Source of the DNA: an uncultured Peptococcaceae bacterium
Lineage (GTDB): Bacteria; Bacillota; Limnochordia; Darwinibacteriales; Darwinibacteriaceae
Length of the DNA stretch: 37,406 nt
Reading direction: 5' to 3'
Assembly: GCA_937988745.1 (NCBI GenBank)
Contig: CALKAR010000242.1
Coordinates: 1 to 37,406, forward strand
Shown here: positions 9,433-17,068 of the stretch, in pieces
Layout: each line of letters opens with the position of its first letter
Numbering within the stretch: position 1 is the first letter of the stretch
Notes under the pieces: model-generated
What the model was told of the DNA's origin: nothing
The model's database searches: none
The model's input: only the letters and a program-made list of their open reading frames with translations
Made by a program: the position numbers and the translations under genes

Positions 9433-9464
9433 GTGGTACAAACGGAATCCCTGATTCCTCCCAC
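9433..9464 (-). promoter_or_regulatory. Probable L1 operator in the rplK-rplA gap
   Basis: On the minus strand the element has an outer stem GTGG/CCAC, an asymmetric internal loop (GA on one side, GTTTGTA on the other) and an inner 6-bp stem GGAATC/GATTCC with an AGG loop. This resembles the L1-binding site that mimics 23S rRNA and is found in front of rplA in many Bacillota. It lies just upstream of the rplA Shine-Dalgarno. Family assignment is from memory of the motif and is moderately sure. Confidence 0.5.
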
Positions 9465-9486
9465 CGTTTTCAATCTATTCCCAGCG

Positions 9487-9912
9487 TTAGTCCTCTACTA
9501 CGACACCCATGCTCCGGGCCGTACCCTCGATCATACGCATAGCAGAATCGATGTCAGCTGCGTTTAAGTCAGGCATCTTCAGTTCCGCGATTTCACGAAT
9601 CTGAGCCCGTTTGATGGTGCCCACTTTTTCCCGGTTGGGAACGCCGGAACCGCGCTCAATATTCATAGCCTTCTTAATCAAGATTGATGCTGGCGGAGTT
9701 TTGGTAATAAAGGTGAAAGAACGGTCTTCATATACAGTAATAACTACTGGAATAACCATTCCAGCCTGGTTTGCTGTCCTTTCGTTAAAGGCCTTGCAAA
9801 ACTCCATAATATTCAATGCATGTTGTCCTAAAGCCGGACCTACCGGCGGCGCCGGGGTTGCCTTACCTGCAGGAACCTGCAGCTTTACAACGGCACTCAC
9901 TTTCTTTGCCAC
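9487..9912 (-). CDS. rplK: 50S ribosomal protein L11
   Basis: Large-subunit protein of the GTPase-associated centre, needed for factor-dependent steps and stringent response activation. 141 residues, the standard length, with the hallmark PAGKATPAPPVGPALGQ near the N-terminus. GTG start with AAGGGGGTG 8 nt upstream. It follows nusG by 75 nt and precedes rplA, the universal order. Confidence 0.99.
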   Translation of the reverse strand: MAKKVSAVVKLQVPAGKATPAPPVGPALGQHALNIMEFCKAFNERTANQAGMVIPVVITVYEDRSFTFITKTPPASILIKKAMNIERGSGVPNREKVGTIKRAQIREIAELKMPDLNAADIDSAMRMIEGTARSMGVVVED

Positions 9913-9987
9913 GGCGCATACACCCCCTTAAGAATAATGTGGTAATGGCGGATTTTTCATCCTCCCACTTAAAGCAACTCAAAACCC

Positions 9988-10527
9988 TTATCCTTTGGTG
10001 ACTTGGTCAAAATCCAATTCGACAGGGGTTTCTCGTCCAAACATTGATACATTGACGCGCAGTTTACCCCGCTCTAGGTTAATCTCATTGATTGTCCCAG
10101 AGAAATTGACAAAAGGGCCTGCGATAACCGTTACCGTATCACCGACGGCAAAATCGGCCTTGGGCGCAGATTCAAGACCCATGTTCCTCAAAATACCCTG
10201 AACCTCGTGTTCAGCCAAGGGGATCGGTTTGACGCCAGAACCAACAAACCCGGTTACCCCTGGAGTATTGCGGACAACATACCAGGAATCATCTGTGACG
10301 ATCATTTCAACCATCACATAACCAGGAAAGAGCTTCCGCTGGACAACCTTCCGCTTGCCGTCCTTAAACTCGACAACTTCTTCAGTAGGTACAACAACGC
10401 GGAAAATCTTGTCCTCCATGCCCATGGACTCGACACGTCGTTCAAGGTTTGCTTTGACCTTATTCTCATACCCTGAGTATGTGTGAACTACATACCACTG
10501 TTTTTTTCCAGTTTCTTTTTCACTCAT
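9988..10527 (-). CDS. nusG: Transcription termination/antitermination factor NusG
   Basis: RNA-polymerase-bound elongation factor that couples transcription to translation or modulates pausing. 179 residues with an NGN domain (KQWYVVHTYSGYENKVKANL, then FPGYVMVEM) and a C-terminal KOW domain (GDTVTVIAGPFVNFSGTI). ATG start; only a weak site (TAGGT, about 12 nt away) precedes it, while a strong AGGAGG overlaps the secE stop 31 nt upstream, so translation may be coupled to secE. Confidence 0.99.
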   Translation of the reverse strand: MSEKETGKKQWYVVHTYSGYENKVKANLERRVESMGMEDKIFRVVVPTEEVVEFKDGKRKVVQRKLFPGYVMVEMIVTDDSWYVVRNTPGVTGFVGSGVKPIPLAEHEVQGILRNMGLESAPKADFAVGDTVTVIAGPFVNFSGTINEINLERGKLRVNVSMFGRETPVELDFDQVTKG

Positions 10528-10550
10528 GCCGAAAGGGACCTACCGGCCCT

Positions 10551-10772
10551 TTAACCTCCTAACCGACGGAGTAGGTTCAGCGCGCCTGAAGACAGGACGT
10601 CAACAATTCCGCTGAATAATGCAGCGACGATTACTGTGACGAGTACTACTGTGGTATAGGTGATCAATTCCTTTCGGTTTGGCCATGCTACTTTGCGGAA
10701 CTCGCTGCGAACCTCCCGCAGATACTTGGTGAATCTGGCCCAAGCAGTCGGTTTGCCTTGCACTGTTGCCAC
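10551..10772 (-). CDS. secE: Preprotein translocase subunit SecE
   Basis: Small essential subunit of the SecYEG channel. One membrane segment lies near the C-terminus (about residues 43-65) after the conserved amphipathic region (YLREVRSEFRKVAWPNRKEL). The reading frame extends to a GTG at 10781, but that codon overlaps the Shine-Dalgarno AAGAAGGAT; the next GTG at 10772 is about 10 nt from it and is preferred, giving 73 residues. It sits between rpmG and nusG, the usual arrangement. Confidence 0.95.
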   Translation of the reverse strand: MATVQGKPTAWARFTKYLREVRSEFRKVAWPNRKELITYTTVVLVTVIVAALFSGIVDVLSSGALNLLRRLGG

Positions 10773-10798
10773 AATATTCACATCCTTCTTATAAAACC

Positions 10799-10948
10799 CT
10801 AGCGGGTTTCTTTGTGAACGGTATGAGTTCTACAGGTCTTGCAGTACTTCTTGAGCGCAAGACGATCCGGATCATTTTTTCTGTTCTTATTTGTACGGTA
10901 ATTCCGGTTCTTGCACTGCTCGCATTCAAGCGTTATACCGACACGCAC
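10799..10948 (-). CDS. rpmG: 50S ribosomal protein L33
   Basis: A 49-codon gene starting with GTG, 6-7 nt after GGAGGTG. The translation begins MRVGITLECEQCKNRNY and ends KYCKTCRTHTVHKETR. The two CxxC pairs (C14/C17 and C36/C39) make this the zinc-ribbon form of L33. Its stop overlaps the leader of secE by position, and it is the first gene of the rpmG-secE-nusG-rplK-rplA transcript, with a promoter directly upstream. Confidence 0.95.
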   Translation of the reverse strand: MRVGITLECEQCKNRNYRTNKNRKNDPDRLALKKYCKTCRTHTVHKETR

Positions 10949-10982
10949 AGCCGCCACCTCCAGACAGTCGAAATACCTTTAG

Positions 10983-11011
10983 AATTTAACACATTTCAGA
11001 ATCAGTGTCAA
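10983..11011 (-). promoter_or_regulatory. SigA promoter of rpmG-secE-nusG-rplKA
   Basis: TTGACA (11006-11011), 17-nt spacer, TAAATT (10983-10988) on the minus strand, between the tuf terminator and the rpmG ribosome site. Predicted start near 10976. Confidence 0.75.
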
Positions 11012-11027
11012 TACCTACTCTATACAG

Positions 11028-11058
11028 GAAAAGAGGCGAGGCAGAGAGCTGCCCCGCC
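11028..11058 (-). terminator. Intrinsic terminator of tuf
   Basis: A 10-bp GC-rich stem (arms 11035-11044 and 11049-11058) with a 4-nt loop, followed on the minus strand by TCTTTTCC. The one non-Watson-Crick pair is G-U in the minus-strand RNA but A-C in the plus-strand RNA, which supports the minus direction. Confidence 0.85.
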
Positions 11059-11071
11059 CAAAGAATTTCGT

Positions 11072-12280
11072 CTATGCGAGAATCTTTGTTACTACACCAG
11101 CACCAACGGTCCGGCCGCCTTCGCGGATCGCAAAGCGCAGACCTTCTTCCATTGCGATTGGTGTAATCAGCTCCGCAACAAGCTTGGTGTTATCGCCTGG
11201 CATAACCATTTCGGTGCCTTCTGGCAGATTAATCACACCTGTTACGTCTGTAGTCCGGAAATAGAATTGTGGACGGTAGCCATCGAAGAAAGGAGTATGG
11301 CGGCCGCCTTCTTCCTTAGACAGTACGTAAACTTCGCACTCAAACTTGGTGTGAGGGGTGATGCTGCCGGGCTGAGCAAGAACCTGTCCACGCTCTACCT
11401 CATCACGGTTGATACCACGCAGTAGAACACCGATGTTGTCACCAGCTTGAGCTTGGTCAAGCAGTTTACGGAACATTTCTACACCGGTAGCAACAGTCTT
11501 ACGAGGCTCGTCAGCGAGACCTACGATACTGACTTCGTCGCCAACCTTAATTACACCGCGTTCTACACGGCCTGTTGCTACAGTACCGCGGCCAGTAATG
11601 GTAAAGACGTCTTCAACTGGCATCAGGAATGGCTTGTCAATTTCACGCTCAGGTGTTGGAATGTACTCATCAATAGCGTCAATTAACTTCTGAAGCTGAG
11701 CACATGCTTCACCAGGAGCGCCTGCCTGCAGCTCTTCAAGAGCCTTCAGAGAGCTGCCTGCCAACACAGGAATCTCGTCGCCGGGGAACTCGTACTCATT
11801 GAGAAGTTCCCGAACTTCCATTTCAACAAGCTCCAGAAGTTCTGGATCGTCGACCATATCAGCCTTGTTGAGCCAGACAACAATTGCAGGCACGCCTACT
11901 TGACGGGCCAAGAGAATGTGCTCCCGTGTTTGGGGCATTGGACCGTCAGCTGCAGAGACAACGAGGATAGCCCCGTCCATCTGGGCAGCACCGGTGATCA
12001 TGTTCTTCACATAGTCGGCGTGGCCTGGGCAGTCAACGTGAGCATAGTGCCGATTCTCTGTTTCGTATTCTACGTGAGATGTGTTGATCGTAATACCACG
12101 TTCCCTTTCTTCGGGAGCGTTGTCGATTTCGTCAAACTTCTTGGCTCTTGACGGATCGCCTTGAGTTTGAGCTAGGTACAGAGAGATCGCTGCAGTTGTC
12201 GTAGTCTTACCATGGTCTACGTGACCGATGGTGCCCACGTTCACGTGCGGCTTAGTTCTTTCAAACTTCTGTTTTGCCAT
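11072..12280 (-). CDS. tuf: Translation elongation factor Tu
   Basis: GTPase that delivers aminoacyl-tRNA to the ribosome. 402 residues, slightly longer than the usual 394-400. Visible GTPase motifs: GHVDHGKT (19-26), the RGITI effector segment, DCPGH, and NKADMVDD. Domains II and III follow in standard order. ATG start; AGAGGAGTGGAGG lies upstream. Here tuf is not beside fusA but between a tRNA array and rpmG-secE, an arrangement seen in several Clostridia. The 82 nt between the upstream small ORF and tuf show no convincing promoter. Confidence 0.99.
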   Translation of the reverse strand: MAKQKFERTKPHVNVGTIGHVDHGKTTTTAAISLYLAQTQGDPSRAKKFDEIDNAPEERERGITINTSHVEYETENRHYAHVDCPGHADYVKNMITGAAQMDGAILVVSAADGPMPQTREHILLARQVGVPAIVVWLNKADMVDDPELLELVEMEVRELLNEYEFPGDEIPVLAGSSLKALEELQAGAPGEACAQLQKLIDAIDEYIPTPEREIDKPFLMPVEDVFTITGRGTVATGRVERGVIKVGDEVSIVGLADEPRKTVATGVEMFRKLLDQAQAGDNIGVLLRGINRDEVERGQVLAQPGSITPHTKFECEVYVLSKEEGGRHTPFFDGYRPQFYFRTTDVTGVINLPEGTEMVMPGDNTKLVAELITPIAMEEGLRFAIREGGRTVGAGVVTKILA

Positions 12281-12362
12281 TTTCCTCCACTCCTCTCCCT
12301 AGTGAACGGGTTATGTTTCTCTGATCACTAAACATTTCTCTTCAATAAAGCAAACTCCTGCT

Positions 12363-12569
12363 TTATAAGACCACATAATACAGTGGAAGAAAAGACCCAA
12401 TGGTTAACCATGTGAGTTCGAAGCCCTCCCACTTGTCTGTTCCCTCTGCTAGAAAGGAAAAAAGAATGAAGGCGCTTGGCCAGCCAAGCCAGAAGGGCAG
12501 AACCATCAACAAAATAGTCGTTATTAAGCTACCCAGAAGCAGATTGATTAAACCACTCCGGACTCCCAT
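12363..12569 (-). CDS. Small hydrophobic membrane protein, unknown function
   Basis: A 68-codon ATG ORF with AAGGGG 8 nt upstream. I do not recognise the family. The protein has two hydrophobic stretches (about residues 8-27, and 28-42 or 54-68) separated by a polar EGTDKWEGFE segment, suggesting a two- or three-pass membrane peptide. It follows the terminator of the tRNA array and precedes tuf by 82 nt on the same strand. A perfect 8-bp hairpin (12345-12366) spans its stop codon. Coding status is plausible from the ribosome site and hydrophobic pattern, but not certain. Confidence 0.5.
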   Translation of the reverse strand: MGVRSGLINLLLGSLITTILLMVLPFWLGWPSAFILFSFLAEGTDKWEGFELTWLTIGSFLPLYYVVL

Positions 12570-12627
12570 ATCGGATACCCCTTCCTACTTGCTGGTTTAT
12601 CCTATGGGATATAAAGCCGGAGGTAAC

Positions 12628-12655
12628 AAAAAACCATCAGTATTAACTGACGGTT
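12628..12655 (-). terminator. Terminator of the tRNA Thr-Tyr-fMet array
   Basis: Minus-strand stem AACCGTCAG / CTGATGGTT with a 6-nt loop (12641-12646) followed by TTTTTT. It lies 13 nt after the 3' end of tRNA-fMet. Confidence 0.85.
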
Positions 12656-12667
12656 TGAAATCTCAAA

Positions 12668-12744
<77 letters not shown>

Positions 12745-12753
12745 ATGATTAAA

Positions 12754-12840
12754 TGGTGGAGGGGACAGGATTCGAACCTGTGAAGGCGTGCGCCAGCAGA
12801 TTTACAGTCTGCCCCCTTTGGCCAACTTGGGTACCCCTCC
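12754..12840 (-). tRNA. tRNA-Tyr (GTA)
   Basis: An 87-nt type II tRNA with a long variable arm, anticodon GTA in ACTGTAAATC, a 7-bp acceptor stem GGAGGGG/CCCCTCC, and encoded CCA. Confidence 0.95.
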
Positions 12841-12858
12841 ACGTTTATTTCTTTGTAC

Positions 12859-12934
12859 TGGAGCCGGTGGAGGAACTCGAATCCACAACCTCCCGATTAC
12901 AAGTCGGGTGCTCTGCCAATTGAGCTACACCGGC
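12859..12934 (-). tRNA. tRNA-Thr (TGT)
   Basis: A 76-nt cloverleaf with acceptor stem GCCGGTG/CACCGGC, anticodon TGT in ACTTGTAATC, T-arm GGATTCGAGTTCC and encoded CCA. First gene of the three-tRNA transcript. Confidence 0.95.
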
Positions 12935-12949
12935 TCGGCGACATTTATG

Positions 12950-12978
12950 AGTATACCAGGGTTTTTTATTCTTGTCAA
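12950..12978 (-). promoter_or_regulatory. SigA promoter of the tRNA array
   Basis: TTGACA (12973-12978), 17-nt spacer, TATACT (12950-12955) on the minus strand, between the sigH stop and tRNA-Thr. Start near 12943, about 9 nt before the mature tRNA-Thr 5' end. Confidence 0.85.
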
Positions 12979-12997
12979 CTCCCAAATCGGAAGTTTT

Positions 12998-13645
12998 TTA
13001 TTCCACGCTCTCCCGCTTCTCTAGATAGCGTTCAAGCTTGCGCTTTACCCGCTGCAGAGCATTGTCGATGGACTTCACATGGCGGGACAGCTCATCGGCA
13101 ATCTCCTGATAGCTCTTGCCTTCCAGATAAGACATGAGCACTTTCCACTCTAAATCACTGAGGAACTCAACCATTTTTGTCTCGATATCAACAAACTCTT
13201 CGCGACTGATGACCAGTTCTTCAGGATCTGTTACCCGCGAGCCAGATATGACATCCAGCAGGGTACGGTCTGACTCTTCATCATAGATTGGTTTGTTGAG
13301 CGAGACATAGGAATTTAGGGGAATATGCTTCTGCCTTGTGGCAGTTTTAATTGCAGTAATAATCTGGCGAGTAATGCACAGTTCGGCAAATGCCCGAAAT
13401 GATGCCAGCTTATCGGCACGGAAATCTCGGATGGCTTTATAGAGCCCAATCATGCCCTCTTGGATAATATCTTCTCGATCGGCTCCGATCAAGAAGTAGG
13501 ACCTTGCCTTAGCGCGAACAAAGTTCTTATACTTGTTGATCAAGTATTCCTGGGCAAGAGCATCGTTCTCCCGGGCCAGCTCGACGATTTCTTCGTCGGT
13601 TAAGTCTTCATATACTTCGTAATACTTCGGAGCATTTACACCCAC
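12998..13645 (-). CDS. sigH: RNA polymerase sporulation sigma factor SigH
   Basis: Sigma factor for the transition to stationary phase and early sporulation. The protein aligns throughout with Bacillus SigH, including NFVRAKARSYFLIGADRED (region 2), CITRQIITAIKTATRQKHIP, and the region 4 helix-turn-helix YQEIADELSRHVKSIDNALQ. The open frame reaches 13723, but that would start upstream of the promoter -10; GTG at 13645 with GGAGGGG 5-7 nt upstream gives 215 residues, near the usual 218. It has its own promoter behind rlmB; the rae1 (yacP) gene usually found between them is missing. Confidence 0.97.
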   Translation of the reverse strand: MGVNAPKYYEVYEDLTDEEIVELARENDALAQEYLINKYKNFVRAKARSYFLIGADREDIIQEGMIGLYKAIRDFRADKLASFRAFAELCITRQIITAIKTATRQKHIPLNSYVSLNKPIYDEESDRTLLDVISGSRVTDPEELVISREEFVDIETKMVEFLSDLEWKVLMSYLEGKSYQEIADELSRHVKSIDNALQRVKRKLERYLEKRESVE

Positions 13646-13711
13646 TATATCCCCTCCAACGCAGTTCTGGGAAGCCCGAACAGAACGAGTTTGTCCAAAA
13701 TTCGTGACTCT

Positions 13712-13741
13712 ATTATACACCAAGAACTAAAGAGGGGTCAA
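13712..13741 (-). promoter_or_regulatory. SigA promoter of sigH
   Basis: TTGACC (13736-13741), 18-nt spacer, TATAAT (13712-13717) on the minus strand, starting 5 nt after the rlmB stop. It gives a leader of about 60 nt and fixes the sigH start at 13645. Confidence 0.8.
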
Positions 13742-13746
13742 GCAAA

Positions 13747-14490
13747 CTAGCGGTCGAGAGTGCGCTGCCGCACAACCTCGAACATCAGGACCGCAGCGGC
13801 AACTCCCGCATTTAGAGAGTTGATTTGGCCAAGCATTGGAATCCTTGTCAGAAAGTCGCAGTTCTCCTTGACCAAACGGCTGAGGCCTTCACCTTCACTG
13901 CCAATTACTAACGCAATGGGTCCCTTAAGATTCTGGCTGTAACAGGGCTCTCCATCCATGTCAGCGCCCACCACCCAAAAGCCCGCTTCCTTCAGTTGTT
14001 CGATGGTTCGGGCAATGTTGACAACACGGGCTACGGGAACATAGCTTAAAGCACCCGCTGAAACCTTAGCGACCACAGGAGTCACCCCTACTGCCCGGCG
14101 CTTTGGAATAATTACACCGCTTACTCGTGCTGCTTCCGCACTGCGCAGGATGGAACCTAAATTATGCGGATCCTGCAGGCCATCTAAGACTAAGAGGAAA
14201 GGATCCCATTCTGGGTCCCGCGGCGCAGACAGTAAGTCATCAAGTTCCGCGTACTCGACCGCGGCAATTTGGGCGATGACGCCTTGATGATTGCCAGTTG
14301 AGCTCATCCTATCCAGCTGTTCTTTGCTAACTTCCTGCACTGCGGCTCCCTGCTCTTTCGCCAAAGCAGTGATTTGCTGCAGCGCCCGATGAGTATTACC
14401 TTTAGCAATCAAGACCTTGTTGACAGGGTGACCAGCTTTGAGAAACTCAATAACCGGCTGCCGCCCCTCAATTACGTCATACCTATCCAT
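13747..14490 (-). CDS. rlmB: 23S rRNA 2'-O-ribose methyltransferase, TrmH/SpoU family (RlmB-like)
   Basis: SPOUT-class methyltransferase that by family would methylate G2251 of 23S rRNA. The N-terminal substrate-binding domain (MDRYDVIEGRQPVIEFLKAG) is followed by the three knot motifs: DGLQDPHNLGSILRSAEAA, IALVIGSEGEGLSRLVKENC and INSLNAGVAAAVLMFEVVRQ. 247 residues, normal length. ATG start with GGGAGGT 6 nt upstream. Last gene of the T-box-controlled cysE-cysS-mrnC-rlmB run, 12 nt after mrnC. Confidence 0.95.
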   Translation of the reverse strand: MDRYDVIEGRQPVIEFLKAGHPVNKVLIAKGNTHRALQQITALAKEQGAAVQEVSKEQLDRMSSTGNHQGVIAQIAAVEYAELDDLLSAPRDPEWDPFLLVLDGLQDPHNLGSILRSAEAARVSGVIIPKRRAVGVTPVVAKVSAGALSYVPVARVVNIARTIEQLKEAGFWVVGADMDGEPCYSQNLKGPIALVIGSEGEGLSRLVKENCDFLTRIPMLGQINSLNAGVAAAVLMFEVVRQRTLDR

Positions 14491-14502
14491 AAATGTACCT
14501 CC

Positions 14503-14901
14503 CTACTGCTGTCTGCCAGCAGTCAGATCTGCATCAAGGTGGGCAAGCAGTTCCAACAGACGCTCGCGCCGGCCTGAGAGATAGAGATATCCCAGCAGGG
14601 CTTCGAAACCTGTACTGTATCTATAATCGGCAACAGAAGCGTTGCGCGGCAGGGTAGAGCGGGCATTCCGTCCCCGCCGCACAATCGTCTTTTCTTCTTC
14701 TGATAACAGTGGTTCCCAAGCATGTACAATTTCCGCCTGGGCTTTTGCCTGTACAAAATGAACTGCAGCCTTATGCAAGTCCTGTACGCGAGCCCCTTGG
14801 CTGACCAAGTGAGTTCTTACGTAGAGTTCAAATACAGCATCACCCACATAGGCTAGTACTAATGGAGATAATTGACGCGGATCACCGTCAAACGTGGGCA
14901 T
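14503..14901 (-). CDS. mrnC: Mini-ribonuclease 3 (Mini-III)
   Basis: Small RNase III-fold enzyme that trims 23S rRNA precursor ends; it has the catalytic RNase III domain but no dsRNA-binding domain. The family motif LAYVGDAVFELYVR is near the N-terminus and the 132-residue length is typical. The start is ATG at 14901, 9 nt after AAGGTG; a GTG one codon earlier (14904) is nearly as good. It overlaps the end of cysS by 14 nt, implying translational coupling. Confidence 0.95.
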   Translation of the reverse strand: MPTFDGDPRQLSPLVLAYVGDAVFELYVRTHLVSQGARVQDLHKAAVHFVQAKAQAEIVHAWEPLLSEEEKTIVRRGRNARSTLPRNASVADYRYSTGFEALLGYLYLSGRRERLLELLAHLDADLTAGRQQ

Positions 14902-16345
14902 CACGATTTACACCTTCTAACTTCCACCGTGCTCCGTGGGGAGTATCTTCTACTTCAATACCTAACTCTCCAAGGCGGTCCCGGAGTTTATCAGCAAGAG
15001 CGAAGTCCTTCTTCGCGCGCAGTTCCTGCCTGACCTCTAAGATAAGATCAAGCAGAGGTTCAACCAAGCTTTCCCCTTGGATTTCCTTTTCTCTAATGAT
15101 ACCTAAAATATCGATGCCGTAGTCTTGGAACACATCCATGGCACGTTCTAGAACTGCGCGGCTGAGCCGATTTGAAGCGCTGCTGTACGCATTGATCTCC
15201 CGGGTCAAATCGAAAAGATGACCAATGGCCTGAGCAGTATTAAAATCGTCTGCTAAAGCATCGACAATACTCTCTTCAATTTGGTTTATCCGCTCTAGGA
15301 GTTTCTCGTCTTCCGAGGCTAGTTCTTCACTTACAGATGGCGCTCCAATGAGGCTCCGCAGATTATCGACCGATTCATTGAGACGGTTCCAGCCGCGTGC
15401 CATCTCCTCAATCTTTCCTTCGTAGTATTCCAACTCTGACCGATAATGAGTCGACAAAAGATAAAACCGAATTAACTCCTTCGGATAGCGCTTCACAAGT
15501 TCCTGCACAGTAACAAAGTTGCCCAGGGACTTGGACATCTTCGTGTCCTGGAGGTTGAGCATACCGTTGTGCACCCAGTAGCGAGCTGACATCTCACCGG
15601 TAGCCGCTTCCGATTGGGCGATTTCATTTTCGTGATGCGGGAAAATCAGGTCGCTGCCTCCACCGTGGAACTCAAAGCCGCAGCCGAGGTACTTATGCGA
15701 CATGGCAGAGCACTCAATGTGCCAGCCCGGACGCCCAGGGCCCCAGGGACTATCCCAAGCAGGCTCACCAGGTTTAGCCTTTTTCCATAAAGCGAAGTCG
15801 GCAGGATCGCGTTTCGAAGGATCAACCTCAAAGCGCGTTCCTTCGAGCAGCTCATCTCGTTTCTGATTGCTCAGTTTACCATACTCAGGAAAAGAAGAGA
15901 CGGAAAAGAAGACATTCCCATCAACTTCATAGGCATGGCCATTGGCAATGAGCTGCTCGACCATCTCGATAATCTCTGTTATGTGTTCGCTTACCTTAGG
16001 GTATAGATCGGCTCGCTCTACACCAAGGGCGTCCATGCTGTCTAAGTACTCCTGAATAAAGCGGCGAGACAGTTCTAAAGCTGGAATCCCTTCTTGATTA
16101 GCACGAGCAATGATCTTATCGTCCACATCGGTAAAGTTCTGCACGTGGAAAGTCTCATAGCCTTGACTGCGCAGAAACTTCTTAATAACATCCCAAATCA
16201 CATTCGGGCGGGCATGACCCAAGTGTGTATGCGAATACGGAGTGACACCGCATACATAAATCCCGACCCGGTTATCTTTATTAGAAACAAATTCCTCTTT
16301 CTGCCTAGTCATTGTATTGTAGACTCTGATGGTTTTCCGTTCCAT
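14888..16345 (-). CDS. cysS: Cysteinyl-tRNA synthetase
   Basis: Class I aminoacyl-tRNA synthetase charging tRNA-Cys. 485 residues. Signature motifs: HLGH (HIGH-type) at 41-44, KMSKS at 269-273, and zinc ligands C32, C212 and the HHENE segment near 237-241. ATG start with GGAGG 9 nt upstream. It overlaps the 3' end of cysE by 41 nt and is expressed from the same Cys T-box transcript. Confidence 0.98.
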   Translation of the reverse strand: MERKTIRVYNTMTRQKEEFVSNKDNRVGIYVCGVTPYSHTHLGHARPNVIWDVIKKFLRSQGYETFHVQNFTDVDDKIIARANQEGIPALELSRRFIQEYLDSMDALGVERADLYPKVSEHITEIIEMVEQLIANGHAYEVDGNVFFSVSSFPEYGKLSNQKRDELLEGTRFEVDPSKRDPADFALWKKAKPGEPAWDSPWGPGRPGWHIECSAMSHKYLGCGFEFHGGGSDLIFPHHENEIAQSEAATGEMSARYWVHNGMLNLQDTKMSKSLGNFVTVQELVKRYPKELIRFYLLSTHYRSELEYYEGKIEEMARGWNRLNESVDNLRSLIGAPSVSEELASEDEKLLERINQIEESIVDALADDFNTAQAIGHLFDLTREINAYSSASNRLSRAVLERAMDVFQDYGIDILGIIREKEIQGESLVEPLLDLILEVRQELRAKKDFALADKLRDRLGELGIEVEDTPHGARWKLEGVNRDAHV

Positions 16346-17009
16346 ATTGCTGGTCCTCCAAGATCTTTTTTTCTTCTTCTAGACGGGCTACCCTCTCCTG
16401 AAGCTCTGCAATCTGAGCTCGGAATTCTGCAACGCATCGGCCAATTGGGTCCGGCAGCTGATCATGACAGAGAGGATCGACTTTCTTGCCGTTCAGCCTC
16501 ACGACACGCGCAGGAACTCCCACAGCCGTAGAATTGGGAGGTATCTCCTGCAGCACCACAGCGCCTGCTCCAATGCGGGAATTAGCACCGACTGTAAAGG
16601 AACCAAGGACCTGAGCTCCACTGGCCACTACCACGTTTTCCTCGATGGTAGGATGCCGCTTGCCGCGCTCTTTGCCCGTCCCCCCTAAGACAACACCTTG
16701 GTAGAGAGTGACATTGTCCTTTACAACTGCGGTTTCACCGATTACCACACCCGTACCATGATCAATGAATACCCCGGCACCGATCTGCGCTCCGGGGTGA
16801 ATTTCAATTCCAGTAAAGAATCGCGTAATCGCGCTGATCAGACGGGCCAGAACATATAACCTTCGTTTGTATAGGAAATGCGCAATGCGGTGCATCTGAA
16901 TAGCGTGGAAGCCAGGATAAGCAAACAGAATCTCCCAATTGCTCCGTAAAGCTGGGTCACGTTCTTTGATTGCTTGAATATCACGCTTGAGGCGTTCCCA
17001 AACAGTCAT
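16305..17009 (-). CDS. cysE: Serine O-acetyltransferase
   Basis: Makes O-acetylserine from serine and acetyl-CoA, the committed step of cysteine synthesis. An N-terminal helical domain precedes the left-handed beta-helix with hexapeptide repeats (HPGAQIGAGVFIDHGTG, VVIGETAVV, GGTGKERGKRHPTI). The open frame extends to 17123, but that runs into the T-box terminator; ATG at 17009 after GGGAGGT gives 234 residues. After the hexapeptide domain there is an extension with coiled-coil character (about residues 196-220, rich in Glu/Arg/Leu heptads). The C-terminus does not end in the Ile that many CysE use to dock into CysK. Confidence 0.96.
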   Translation of the reverse strand: MTVWERLKRDIQAIKERDPALRSNWEILFAYPGFHAIQMHRIAHFLYKRRLYVLARLISAITRFFTGIEIHPGAQIGAGVFIDHGTGVVIGETAVVKDNVTLYQGVVLGGTGKERGKRHPTIEENVVVASGAQVLGSFTVGANSRIGAGAVVLQEIPPNSTAVGVPARVVRLNGKKVDPLCHDQLPDPIGRCVAEFRAQIAELQERVARLEEEKKILEDQQYGTENHQSLQYND

Positions 17010-17031
17010 AACTGACCTCCCAAAAGATTTT

Positions 17032-17068
17032 AAAAAGCGGCCCTCTTCTCTACAGAGACGAGGGCCGC
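17032..17068 (-). terminator. T-box attenuator terminator
   Basis: 9-bp GC-rich stem GCGGCCCTC/GAGGGCCGC closed by a long loop with further pairing, then UUUUUAAAA on the minus strand. It competes with the antiterminator containing the T-box sequence. Confidence 0.9.

Noticed and set aside
10766..11425. 219-codon plus-strand frame across rpmG and the end of tuf
   Set aside because: Opposite two certain genes, a promoter and a terminator on the minus strand; no ribosome site or family resemblance.
13646..13723. 26-codon N-terminal extension of sigH
   Set aside because: It contains the -10 of the sigH promoter and has no ribosome site; SigH homologues lack it.
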